64,000 bases of DNA, taken from contig JAHGAU010000038.1 in NCBI GenBank assembly GCA_019925105.1, positions 310,001 to 374,000 of the forward strand, in the 5' to 3' direction. Positions 1 through 10,666 of this stretch are shown here, piece after piece. A model generated the notes under the pieces. That model did not search any database, was not told the DNA's origin, and saw only the letters and a list, made by a program, of their open reading frames with translations. Each line of letters begins with the position of its first letter. The stretch's first letter is position 1. Source of the stretch: Niebla homalea (Eukaryota; Ascomycota; Lecanoromycetes; Lecanorales; Ramalinaceae). The position numbers and the translations under genes were made by a program.

Positions 1-1375
1 AGCCTTATATTTAACCGGCTTTACGTTAATTTCTTAAATATATCTCTTTATACCTTAAAGATTAACGTATAAAAAGGAAAATAATTATTAATAATTAATA
101 TTATCTTTACGTTAACGTTATAATAATACGTTATATTACTACGTTAAAATAAGTTATTAAGACTTAATAAAAGGCTTTAATAACGGCTTTAATATACATT
201 ATTTATAAGCTATAACTTAATAAGCGTAAAGCGGGATAATTATTACTTTTACCTTAAGTAAAGGTTATACCTTAATTCTTTCTAAGTTCCTTAAGAATTA
301 ATCTTATTATTAATTTATTTATTAAAGTAATACTTAAGTATCCAGACCGTAACGTTACGTTTTCTACATCCACCTTTATTAGTCCCGCCGGCGTGCCGCC
401 AGCGGAGTCAGTCTAATAAATCGTTTTCTTCTTAATAAGTATAGGGAATAATAAATAAGAAATTAAAGGTTTTAAAGAGGTATATTAAAGGTAAAAAGGG
501 AAATTTATATCTTAAGAAGGTCTTAAAGGGGTAAGGTTTTTATAAGTAAAAGGGGGAATCTATATCTTAGGAGATAATATATTATACGTTAAAGTCAATT
601 ATTACTCCTAATAAAGATGAACTTCTGGTAGTAATACTGGAACTTCCCTTTATTAATCGTCTTTTAATGGCTGAAGGAGATAATAGGTAGGAGACGTAAA
701 ATAATAATACTGGAACCTCTCCGTAAGCGATCGCTTTCTTTTAATGACTGAAGGAAAAGGATGGGTAGGAAAGGTGAGATAATGATATTGGAACCTCTCC
801 GTGGTTAATCGCCTGCTCCATAACTGAGGAAAAGGATAGGTAGGAGATCGGAGGTCTTGAAGTCGGTGAGGATATTGGAAGCAAAGGGGGCAACTTTTTG
901 TCCTGAGAAATAGCGTATTATCCGTTACATCGATTCTTACGCTCGATAGGAATAAAACTTTTAATAAAAAAGTTCTGCAACTTCAATAAGTAATTGCTTG
1001 CTAATCATCAAGGAGAATGAAGGGTAGGAAAAGTAAGATAATGATACTGGAATTTCCCCTTGGTAATCGCCTTCTTCTGATGATTAATAAGAAGGATAGG
1101 TAGGAGACGGGAGGTCTTAAAGGGGTATTTTGGAGGTAGAAGGGGAAATCTATGTCTTGAGAAGGTCTCGAAGGGGGGGAGGGTATTGGAGGCAGAGGGG
1201 GTAATCTTTTGTTTTGGACAACAGTCTGTCAAGTCGATTATTAATCTCGATAGGAATGAACTGCTGGTAGTGATACAGGAACTTCCTGTGGGCGATCGCC
1301 TGCTGATTATTGAGGAGGAGGTGGGTAGGAGATCGGAGGTCTTGAAGAGGATGTTTGTCATTTATCTTTTGCAAA
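1..1375. repeat. AT-rich, RIP-like block with decayed copies of one repeat
   Basis: The first ~600 bases are extremely A/T-rich, full of TTAA/TATTA words, and contain no long ORF. GC content rises gradually to the right. From ~600 onward the same sequence recurs in increasingly intact form: a phrase like 'gtagtgatacaggaactt', then a 'gatcgcct' word, then 'ggtaggagatcggaggtctt'. Copies or part-copies start near 600, 690, 770, 960, 1100 and 1230, and a diverged copy lies near 2090. The best copy reads as protein (DRNELLVVIQELPVGDRLL, then EVGRRSEVLKR); the others carry stops. This is what repeat-induced point mutation of a repeated coding element looks like, but mutation type was judged by eye. 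No transposase or reverse transcriptase domain was recognised. Confidence 0.6.
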
Positions 1376-1405
1376 GTCCCACTCTGTACACATTACTACT
1401 ACACC

Positions 1406-1516
1406 CATTTACAAATGGTGAGCCACCATCCATAAAGCTTGTACCCTTTACAAATAGGCGCTGAATATTCATGAATGGTATACCCTTTATGGATGGTGCC
1501 TCACGGTTTGTAAAGG
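1406..1516. repeat. Imperfect inverted repeat (stem-loop/MITE-like)
   Basis: Left arm 1406-1437 contains acaaatggtgagccaccatc followed by cataaag. Right arm 1485-1516 is its near-perfect reverse complement (ctttatggatggtgcctcac then ggtttgtaaagg). The arms are about 32 bp with a few mismatches, separated by ~47 bp that include the short palindrome attcatgaat. It could be a small non-autonomous element or the terminal part of one. No target-site duplication was evident. Confidence 0.55.
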
Positions 1517-1598
1517 CCGTAGTGCTGCTTTATAGAGCTGCAGATACATGAATAACGTCGCTGTCGGCCCATACACGTTACCCTTCACCCAGTGGAGC

Positions 1599-1790
1599 TA
1601 TGCGACCCTCATCACCCTCACCATCCTCTCCACGCTCTTCATCGTTACTATTAGACTCATCATCACCGGCTTCATTACCCTTTCGTGTATGACGGTGGTA
1701 AGAGTGAGGTTGACAAGAAGGGTGATAAGATAGGTGATAAAAAGCGTGGTGATGAGCGTGGTGAGGAGGTAGTGGAGTGATGAGGGTGGC
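1599..1790. repeat. Imperfect long inverted repeat
   Basis: The segment 1599-1642 (gaccctcatcaccctcacca, then cctctccacgctcttcatc) is mirrored by 1745-1790 (gtggtgatgagcgtggtgag, then gaggtagtggagtgatgagg), which reads in reverse complement as a close variant. Mismatches are scattered and the spacer is ~100 bp. The short open frame across the left arm is probably a consequence of low-complexity sequence and is not called as a gene. Confidence 0.4.
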
Positions 1791-1859
1791 GGTGATAAGG
1801 TAACCGTCCAGATCCCCTTAGAAAGCTCGGATTTATGGGACTAGGATATTATCCAAATG

Positions 1860-3560
1860 AAGATACCTATAATACCTTTACTTTTTGAAGGCGGCGACGA
1901 GTGCGTATCTTATTCACAGATAGTTAAGCTTTACTCCACATATGGTCAGATCTTATTCATGAAGAAAGTACACGATTCATTAAGAACGTCAAGATTTACG
2001 AATAGTGGCTCGCGATTCAGAAAGGGTGGATCTTTGCAAACGGTGTATGACATTTCGGAGGCAAGGGAGGGAAATTTACGTCCTGAATTGCTAATTGGGT
2101 GTCAAATCAATCATTGCTTTCGATAAAAATCAGCTTTCAGTGGCCCTACTCCATCTTGCCGTGGGAAACAAACTCCCAATAACTAGGGAGGATGATGAAT
2201 TAAAGAGACAAGGTTTTAAAGGGGATCTTAAAGGCAGACGAGGGAATCTTTGTCCTGAGAAAACCAGCGTATTCTTTTTCTCTTAGGAGAGATTCCCACG
2301 ACTGGAAGTCTGGTATCACCAGCATCTTCGCTCAAGCAGTAGTCGAGTCGTACATCATGTCATCAATCAGGGGCCCAGCCAACAATAAGGTTGGAGAAAA
2401 AGCCAGACGCCGAAAGATTTGTATTATTCAGACTTTGACCGCGTATTACGGTGACGTCCGATATCTTCAGCAGTGGCGTGTTGCTTTTTTGTGGTGCGTG
2501 CTCTTCAATGAGGATCGCGGATTGTTAGTTCATCAATGTGCTTGCTACCGTCAACTTTTTCACCAGCACCCGTGGTGGGCTGATGATGATGGTAAACAAT
2601 CCTCGAGCTTCTTTCTCGTGGATGTATAGCCCTTGTTGATGATGACTGTGGAGGTTGATTGATGGGTAAGGGGCAACAGTTTACATAACCAGTTAACGAT
2701 AGTTTGTTGAGATAATTGGTATTTCTAGCTAGTAGTCTAGTCAAGTCCGCGTGAGAGCTAGACCAATGTACCAAGACTCTCGTTTCTTATGTGGTTTGGG
2801 TAGCTCGGTTACTTCAACGAGATATTACACTACGAAAAGTTGATATCCTCCCTGTAATGCAAGCTGAGTCATAACGACGCCAAGAGTAGATATTTTTGGT
2901 GTCCAAACCGGTTCCGTTGGTAGTAAAGTTGATCTGACTCATAAACCAACCACCACAAACTGATTAGTTGGGCCTTGGTAAGTTGGTTTGACCGCTCCAC
3001 CCAACCGGTACCGACTGTTGGCCACGCTGGTCACCCTGAGGGACGGCGTTGCGTTTTTGTGAAGATCTTGCAGTGCACTGATTGACTAGTGACCCGCGAG
3101 AGTGGTGTTCCGATGCTCTAAGTATGATGGTCTGAGCAGTCCCTTCCCGTTTCGTCTGATAACGAGCGGTCCTGTAATCGCCATTTCGCTCTATTTGCTT
3201 CAATTTTGGAAACAGGTTTGTCCCTCATTCATTCATTCACTCGTTCATCAAAGACTTGGAAAGTTTCCTACTGTAAAAAAGGATGATGCCGAAGTCACGA
3301 TTCCCACCCCCAAGCAATCAAAGATTCAGACATGTTGCCTCCGCTTTTGTTGAACACTTCACAGGTTTCATGTTGTCTTAGAGCCAAATACCAAGCACCG
3401 CATATGCACACCTGTGTTCAGTCCCGTATCTTGTGATTTTTAGACTTTTTCATAATCTGAAGACGCAGCAATTCATCCCCCCCCCGCCTGCGCTCCCAAC
3501 GTACGAGGAGGAGTTCAGTAATGTACGTAGACGTAAGGGACACACCTATTCTCCTAACAT
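1860..3560. other. Gap without a supportable gene
   Basis: Base composition is more balanced than in the first kilobase. Around 2095-2286 the plus strand reads KSIIAFDKNQL, then KRQGFKGDLKGRRGNLCPE. This resembles the repeat unit at 1230-1350 and is interpreted as an outlying decayed copy. Other ORFs are short, often lack ATG starts and show no recognisable domain. A C-run lies at ~3478-3485. Confidence 0.45.
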
Positions 3561-3563
3561 CGG

Positions 3564-5080
3564 CTAGAACTGTGAGGAGGAGAACGGCATAGCCGCCATT
3601 TCGGCCTCCTGTTCGGTGATTTTGCCCGATCCGTGATCGAGATCGATGTAATGATAGATCCTGGTTGGAAATGCGGGTATTAGTATCGCGTCTTCGAATG
3701 GGAAGTTGCTCGAACTAGATAATGACGGATTCATTGGGACTGCAGGGGCAACGAGGCGAAACCCCCCCAAACATCAATGAGCATGGAAGAAACATCTCCA
3801 AGATCTTCTCACCGTGGTAAAATGAAGGGTCAGTAGTGGTTGATACAATATAAAAATGCCGAGAGATTGAGAGAACCGCGTAAAAGGCGTCATTATTGCT
3901 TGACACAACATGAGACTCCCAAACCATGGATGAAATTGGAAGAAACAGTTCGGGGATTTCTTACCAGAAGGAGCAAAAGGCGAAGATAGCACCTGATAGT
4001 GCCTTTGTACTCAGGTAGACCACCGCTACCTGTGAAAAATATCAGCCAAGCGTATCGGCTAGCGAGCCTGTAGGCTATTGAGCATTCACATTGGAGCCCG
4101 TGTTCCACTCCTTCTCCCTCACAAGGGGCGTGCACACGAGTATCGTCAGACCAGCCATGAATAGAAGCACCGAATACGACATGAACATCATTGGGCACTG
4201 CCATGTGAAGATCATCTTCCAGCGTGGTTTCCACTTCCTGATCCGATCGCTCCTATCTGGACACTCAGCGTCTGGGTATTGTTGTGGCTCCTCAGATAAC
4301 ATCATTGGGAGAAAGCGATCAACCTCTGCCTTCTCGGCAGATTTGTCATTGTGAGGCCGGGAATTGGGCCTGCCAAGGAGTTGGAGGACCGCAAGTTGTT
4401 GGGCTGACAGCAGAATTCCGAGTATGGAGAGGATGAGGCTCGAATACCAGAAGGCTGAGGTGAGCCAGTAAGCGTCCACGAGGGCGGTCCACGAGAAAGA
4501 CCCGATTACAGCCGCAGCTACGATGGCACACTAGTATTTTGACTTAGTCTTTGGTTTGAACAGGGATAGGAGCGGACCCGTTCAAGGGGATGTGGTGGGA
4601 CTTCGACGTACAGAGATAGAGATGAATTGTAACTCTTGAAGCTTGCGGGCTCGCCAGCGATCTATGTGATGGATGAGCTTACTTTGCTCGTCAGGCTGGC
4701 CGCTATAGAATGCTATCAAGCGGATGGGCTGGAGGGTATTAAAATGGAAGATCCGATAGTACGGAAAGGTTCCGACGGTGACGACGGTGCCGAGGAGCTT
4801 CAACAGCAAGTAGCGCGGCTAGGGCACATTGAATATTAGTCATAGTTTTTGGGTATGCTCCTTGAAGGTAAGATGTAAGTTCTGTTGATATCAAAGGTTT
4901 CACGGGAGCCGCAAGGCAAGGGATACCAATGTCCTGGACATTGAAGCTCGCACACGTAATTGAAAGAATTACTAGGAACGGGTAACACTAAGTTAGACTG
5001 GAGAGTCTCACCTTGAAGCGGTTACGTATCTGTCGCATCCAAGATGCCCTCAAATGTCTCTCTGATGTATCTTCTTGGGG
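3564..5080 (-). CDS. Fungal multi-pass membrane protein, unknown function (5' end unresolved)
   Basis: Exons that splice in frame on the minus strand: 5080-~5013, ~4820-4612, 4530-4090, 4029-3965, 3660-3564. The protein has a basic N-terminal part (WMRQIRNRFK, then PRYLLLKLLGTVV). This is followed by IDRWRARKLQELQ and hydrophobic segments CAIVAAAVIGSFSW, AFWYSSLILSILGILLSAQQ, FMSYSVLLFMAGLTILV and LSTKALSGAIFAFCSFW. It ends in the soluble tail YHYIDLDHGSGKITEQEAE. About four membrane spans are expected. This layout recurs in hypothetical proteins of filamentous ascomycetes (from memory), and I know of no assigned function. The start codon was not found; the most upstream exon has a good acceptor at 5081, so at least one more 5' exon is likely. 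The last intron (3661-3964, 304 nt) is long for this genome and may hide a further exon. The gene lies downstream of, and on the same strand as, the patatin gene. Confidence 0.72.
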
Positions 5081-5705
5081 CTGTAAGGAAGACAACGTCA
5101 AGACTTAGAGTAAGCAAAACCGTTGGGCTGGTGAACTTTGAGAAATGGTTTCTCTCACTCAGTGCTAGAAGCTTACCATGTTCGGTGTCCCTGCTGACGG
5201 CTTATCTCTGTGATTATGGTCAGGACCTACACCTTTAAATCGATGCTCGCGAGACCCAGAGCCTTTTGCTTCTTGTGAGAGCTGGGGGGAGATCAAGGAT
5301 GCCGAATGACAAGGCACACCTTGATCATTGACTGATAGTGGGATGGTTATCAGAGGATGATGCTGAAGAGGTGTTGAGGATAGGCAGCTTGGCGTTGGAT
5401 GACTAGCCTTGTGATTCGGCCTACCTGCTGCATGGAGCTGCAGGACACAACATGGGGTACAGTAGGTGTCGATCTTTGCACAGTCATTGCTGATGTCAAC
5501 GTACATGGTTGAGGTAGAAATACGATCTATAGCAATACCTAGAACTCCTTCTACCATGTTCCATATTCATCGAGCCATCTTCGCTGCAATGGTACCATCA
5601 TGCTGAAGCAGCACATGAAGCGTTCTGAGATAGCATGAGGCTCCAATTTCTCATTCACCTCGGATTTTCGTCCCTGCCAACTTGGCGTTCTGCCCTGAAG
5701 ATGGG
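5081..5705. other. Region upstream of the membrane-protein gene
   Basis: It must contain the missing 5' exon(s) of the membrane protein and the 3' flank of the patatin gene. A 130-codon minus-strand open frame (5165-5557) exists, but it is serine/histidine-rich, has no domain and was not convincingly joined to the exons downstream. Confidence 0.35.
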
Positions 5706-7599
5706 CTACGTGCGATCACGGTTACCTTGTTGATATTCCCACCGTTCCCTAAAACCTTGGGCATGGTTATTCGCATCCTCTTCTTGTGTAAAGGGGTGTT
5801 TGTTGCGCAGGTGATCTTCCAAATCTTTGGCATTGGAGAACTCCGGCTGGAAACACCGCTGTAAGCTGCACTTGTACAGGGCGGCGTTAGCATAGCAATC
5901 CCAATCCGGTTTTTTCAACCTTTTCATTCTGCAATCGACAAGCCTCACGGCGCAAGCTCTCATGTCTTCACTGACCTCGTTCCTACTGAGGTATGCGTGG
6001 ACCTTACTTTCGATAGTGTCCACAGTCTCCGCTCCGGAAGCCTTTTTGCTTCCGCTCTTTCTAGGCTTCCACCCATCCATCTCCACATCTACTGCGCCAT
6101 GGTCATTGAATCGGTGATATTGGAAAGCATTGTCTCGCCCCTCGGCTTTATCGCACTCCTGCTGCATTCTGACATGGACTTGTTCAGTATCACTCAGGTT
6201 TTCAGCCATATATTTTATGAACTTGAGAACCCTTGTGAAAAACCCAGTGTCTTTCTGCGGCCTCGTCATCTTGGCAGTACCGACACTTACAACAATATCA
6301 GTTGACCCTTCACCGTGAAGTCCTTCGATTTCATTCTTCGCTATCTCTGTGGGGTTATTGTAGGAGCTCAAGCCTCCGTCCCTAAGTAGTATAGGGTACC
6401 GTCCGTTCGGATCTGGAATTTTCCATGGCTTAAAATGGAATACTGCGGCTGTAGCAGCCCGAGCGACTTCCCATATTTCGTAGTTTTGGGCTGCTCCGTA
6501 GTTGATATTACCCATCGGTGAGGGGACAGCATCTTGCATGGGCATGTTGGATAAGCGGGTGGAAGCTCTACTTGGACGTCCTCTTTTTCCTCGATTGGCC
6601 GGCCTAGGTTTTTTATAGTCGTACGATCGAATGAGATAAAGCGAGCCGGTGACGTTGTTATCCCGAGACTTCTCACTTGTCACAAAACTACCGAAGCATC
6701 AGCTCACTGGACTAGTTGCCGTTATGGGTGCTCCTCACGCCCGCGGACAAGGCGAGATGGTATCGTGCGCGAGTGGGAAAAGGGAGTCAAGCAGCTCATC
6801 GAAGAATGTCTTCTCGAAGTCGCAAAATCATATGGAGGCATAATATATTACTCACGTCGCGCAAGACCCTCTGCGCATTGGAAAAAGGACCTTTCCAGGA
6901 GGGTCACCAGGTATTGCGTTGTTGCGCCTGTTGACGACATCCTGAAAGACTTTCTCGACAGCCTTGTGATCATACTTTTGCCTATCTCCAACCGCGAAAC
7001 GCATAGTATTCAACCGCCGGGGATTTCCGAAAATAGCTTGTGCTAGATCCGTATATTCAACAATGCAATCCGCAACGGTCATGCGTAGTCTTCCCAACAT
7101 TATGGCAATGAGCCTTGAATGGTTTAGTATCCTAGGCAGCAAAGGTGAGGGAAACTTACGCTCCAGTACTAGAGCCACAAATGTAGTCGAAATAGTGACA
7201 TGGGAAATATCTTCGGTCACGCCGAAGCCAGCCCACATTTCCGTTGTCGCTGCCCCCAAAATTACGTCTTGCTTCTTTCTCTTTGTCAGTTAGATTGTCG
7301 GTCAGCTCATTAGGCCATGGGCTGGGATCAAAACTATGGTCGTGGCCGTTCTGGATTTCTATCTCTGCAATGAAGCCCATCAGTGCCTTCAGAACAAGGA
7401 GACTCCATAGGCCGCGAATGCCCCCGCCGTCTGCAAATTCCCGTAATCAGTAAGGGCCTGGACTGGACAGCAGGTGACAACCTAGGCACAAGGCATTAAA
7501 CTTCGACCAGCCAAAGCTATCGTCATCGTCGTCCTCTGGGATAGAAGCGTCGTTGTCCCCCAGTGCTTCCCTTTCTTCATTCCGAGGATTCTGGTTCAT
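5706..7599 (-). CDS. Patatin-like phospholipase with C-terminal C2H2 finger
   Basis: Minus-strand exons 7599-7482, 7430-7160, 7113-6856 and 6687-5706 give 542 aa from the ATG at 7599. Introns are 51, 46 and 168 nt. Splicing rebuilds all patatin signatures: oxyanion loop LCLDGGGIRG (D split by intron 1), nucleophile elbow CGSSTGA (GXSXG serine), the following helix LIAIMLGRLRMTV, and the catalytic dyad Asp in LLRDGGLSSYNNPTE. After the lipase core comes a lysine/charge-rich region and then CSLQRCFQPEF...HLRNKHP, a CX4C...HX4H zinc-finger-like motif near the end. Patatins hydrolyse acyl-lipids through a Ser-Asp dyad; in fungi they also occur as effector modules of NLR-like proteins. Here no NACHT or repeat domain is seen. 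Upstream on the same strand (7858-7640) a coherent open frame suggests an additional 5' exon, so the true protein may be longer. Confidence 0.85.
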
Positions 7600-7639
7600 T
7601 GGGCCGAGGATCGCCAATTCAATATTAGCAGATGAAGGA

Positions 7640-7858
7640 CTCACAGGTGGACCAACAATCGGCAAGCACAAGCCCAAGGCTTTTAAGTCTTTCCATTCTC
7701 GCTAAGACTTCGAGCAGCAAAGCCAATGGCTTGCGCTGCATGTCGATCAGCCTGCCTTGTTCATCTGGAAATTTCAGCAAACGCCCGATTACACTCCCTT
7801 TGCAGTGTGCCTTCTCGATCCAACCCTTGTCTCATCGAATTACTCAAGGGTGCCAGAG
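7640..7858 (-). other. Probable 5' exon of the patatin gene or separate conserved domain
   Basis: On the minus strand a ~66-codon stretch stays open and has a domain-like composition: GWIEKAHCKGSVIGRLLKF, PDEQGRLIDMQRKPLALLL and EVLARMERLKSLGLVLADCW. A GTGAGT donor follows immediately. An acceptor in the patatin ATG exon would join it in frame to LGDNDASIPEDDDDD, giving an N-terminal extension to the lipase. The junction was not proven and no named family is assigned. Confidence 0.45.
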
Positions 7859-8467
7859 CCAGGTCGCAATGAAGATGACGACGAAGCTGAAGAAAGGAAG
7901 GAGGGAAGTTCAAGGTGGGTGGGGCGAGTCCAATCTAGTGGGTGTGGCAGAAGAAGTTCCCGCGAACAAGGCGCTGAGATAAGGTAAGAGATTCACGTAC
8001 ACCGGTTTTGTCTGCTTGCATACCGTCGAGTCGTCTGGATGTTCCTTGCTTGCTTACTGAGATATGCTCGCAATAGCTCTTTCTGCGTCAAAATCTTTGT
8101 TCATCTCTCAGGAAGGGCTCTGTTTTGGTCACCGTACTCAGCCAAAAAAAAGAGTTCCAACAAAATTACTTGCGGCGAGAGACAATAATACGCCTTGTCA
8201 TCGATGTACTTATTATTACTGCTGTCGTATTCACCAATGGGATATCATTCCGCTATGCTAAGGCTAGGGTGTTATGCAGACGAAGACCTTGTGGGTGTAC
8301 TCGTATGTCTCCCTTGAAATAATAATGCACAGATTCTGATACCCCGCAGTCTTTGCATCCGAGTCAAATCATTTAAATGCAGTCACACCCACATCGTTGT
8401 AGCTTTTTTGTTCTTTTTCTTTGCCTCTTCCGTTGGCTTTGGAGCTCACAAGAAGTTATATTTATGC

Positions 8468-8950
8468 ATGGCACCTTCCAGCGAGCACAGTACTGCCAAG
8501 GCTTCAGAACCACATGAGGAAGCCCCAAATTCTCAAGAATCGAAGAACTCTTATGTTCCACCTTGGAAGAAGGCGTTGGTTTATGATTGTGGGCTTCAAG
8601 CGGCTAAGATCCAAAGCGAAAAGCACATTCGTCAGTTATGAGTCTGATGGTCGATGCAAATACTAATCGGCCCCGCTTTAGACAAAGACGATTGCCACAT
8701 ACTCAATCTTCCACCCAAGTTGAAACATGTTACCATTTTTCTCGACTCAGAAACGGAGTCGAAGCCAACGACAGACGCAGGTGATGATGAGAAGCCAAAT
8801 GTGGTTCTCACAACGCTGTATCTTGACCGCCTGAGCAAACTCCATCAAGTGCAGCGATTGTTTCGTCAATTGCAGCTGTCAACTATGTACATAATCAATG
8901 TACCTAGCACCGTGGACCAAGGGGCTGTGGTGGACTCCAGATCTCAATGA
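8468..8950 (+). CDS. Small two-exon gene, paralogue A (orphan family)
   Basis: CDS join(8468..8630, 8682..8950), 143 aa. The 51-nt intron starts GTCAGT and ends CTTTAG. The N-terminus is Ser/Glu/Pro-rich (MAPSSEHSTAKASEPHEEAP). A conserved core follows: LVYDCGLQAAKIQSEKHI, then LPPKLKHVTIFLDSETE, then VVLTTLYLDRLSKLHQVQR and LFRQLQLS. No signal peptide, membrane span or known domain is visible. It is clearly homologous to the gene at 11818-12299, with the intron at the same codon and phase. The C-terminus after LQLS differs between the two. Function unknown. Confidence 0.68.
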
Positions 8951-10161
8951 AGTCTCTTATACAAGGCTAAAATGGGACATTATCATACTATCTATTACAT
9001 TAAACGAGATTACAATCACATTATACTGGAGGGTTAAGAGGGAGCAGCCGCTTCGAAGAGAGAATTCAGGCCAGCTGGAGCAACTCGTTGTGGTTGCCAG
9101 TATCACTCATGCCCGAAAGGCAATGAAGGGCGTCAAAAGGCACAGCAGATGCCCTGCAGCACAGCAGATGAGACTGGTACAACACACGAATGTGTCGGGC
9201 ATGTAGTGTAGTGGAAGGCTTTTCGTAGACCGCAGGCCAGTACTGATGCGAGTGGATGCATGGCAGTGCAAAGAAGTCTCAATCGATAGACATCACGAAG
9301 ACCATTGGTAGCGGCCGGCCGGCCCGAAGCCCGCCCGCCCACCATGATTCAGAAATCCCTCAAACCCTCCCAATCACCGAACAGAGAATAACCCGCAAGA
9401 CTGATGCTACTCAAAGCTGCAATTACTGACCCGTCTCACCACTGTATCACGTGCCTCTTTTGGTCTCTCAGCTGACATGCCTTGCTCAAGCATCGAAGCC
9501 TCATGCATTAGTCATGGTCGGCTTCTCACGTGTGAACACAGGAAGCACTGAAAGTCAGGCGCTCTGCATGCCAGCGCATCTATGCGTTGGTACCCCTAAT
9601 TTAGAAGGAACATTAGTGAGCCTGAGCTGATATGCAACCATCTTTTGAAAACCGCCTGGAGGGTCGGGATCAAAGGTGCAAAAAAGTTGTAGGGTAAGCC
9701 GGTCACCGACCCCCACCCTATATCCTTCAGTTGCCTAATAGTTGCTCCGCCCAGTTCCTCAGACGCTACGTATCATCAGGCTGAATAGTGGCTGACAAAT
9801 GGCCCCTTCTACTACGCCGTCCAGCCCGCTGTAGCTAACACGTGTGAGGCAACACATTGATGCCATCACTGGGATTGCTGAGGTAAGTACTCCTATGAAG
9901 TATCATTGGTCTGTTCATCAATGGACAATGGGGTTGTACCATCACCGGACGTACGGCCATGAGCGGACGCGGCGTGCACCAGCGCCGAATGGCTGCACTG
10001 AGCCTCGGCCACACTCTTCTCGGTCCTAGTAAATTTGCCTTGAAAGTTGGACCGCAAAATTGGCAAAATTTTTTGACATTCCAAGTATAAGCCATATAAG
10101 GGATGCATCAACTATCAGATTTTATGCGCCAGTTTGATTCCGCGCTGTTGAGCCCAAAGCA
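8951..10161. other. Intergenic, no supportable gene
   Basis: No ORF here has a recognisable motif or a convincing splice context. A short direct repeat (gcacagcagatgccctgcag / gcacagcagatg) lies at ~9139-9172. A GC-rich run of ggccggccggcccg-type sequence lies near 9313-9340. Confidence 0.4.
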
Positions 10162-10666
10162 ATGTCCCTGAATAAGATAGTTGAACGCCATGGGATTCCA
10201 AAAGACTTTGAAGCCGAGAGATGGAAGGTTGCGGAAGGGCCAGGTGCCGAAGATTCCAGAGAAGCAGAAGTGACCGCAACGCCGCATCAGTCGATATCTT
10301 TGGCAACTTGGTATTAAGAATAGAACCTGTTATCCTATTGCTCAGAGTCATCTCCGTGTTAATAACCTCTAAGTAACTAGTTCTTGCATAGATTGAGAAG
10401 GTCTTTTCGCCGTCAAAAATTCGAAAATGCACGTTTGGTGACGGCAGACAACATTCCCGCACGGCAATATGAGTGGGCCAAAATGATACAAGTCAATCAA
10501 GACCTATGGAAACGATATGAACGCGCCTTTGAATGTTGTTGCGAATTTGTACGGCATGCAGAAACAACTCATCAAGCACGTTGAAGACCTTCCAAACCGC
10601 CAGCAAGGGTCAAAGTGTTTCGGAACGTTATGTCTGTTATATATTTTCGTAAAGGAAAACTCATGA
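10162..10666 (+). pseudogene. Probable decayed gene fragment
   Basis: Three coherent peptide stretches follow one another on the plus strand in three different frames without room for introns between the last two. They are MSLNKIVERHGIPKDFEAER... (10162-10317), IEKVFSPSKIRKCTFGDGRQ (from 10392, after a plausible CATAG acceptor) and MNAPLNVVANLYGMQKQLIK / HVEDLPNRQQG (10517-10666). A fourth stretch, EYEWAK-like, sits in the remaining frame. The compositions look like soluble protein, which suggests a gene broken by small indels. No family is named. An overlapping minus-strand frame (10115-10462) is an alternative reading. Confidence 0.3.

Noticed and set aside
5165..5557. 130-codon minus-strand ORF upstream of the membrane protein
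   Set aside because: Composition is Ser/His/Pro-rich, it has no domain, and no convincing splice connection to the exons at 5080 and below.
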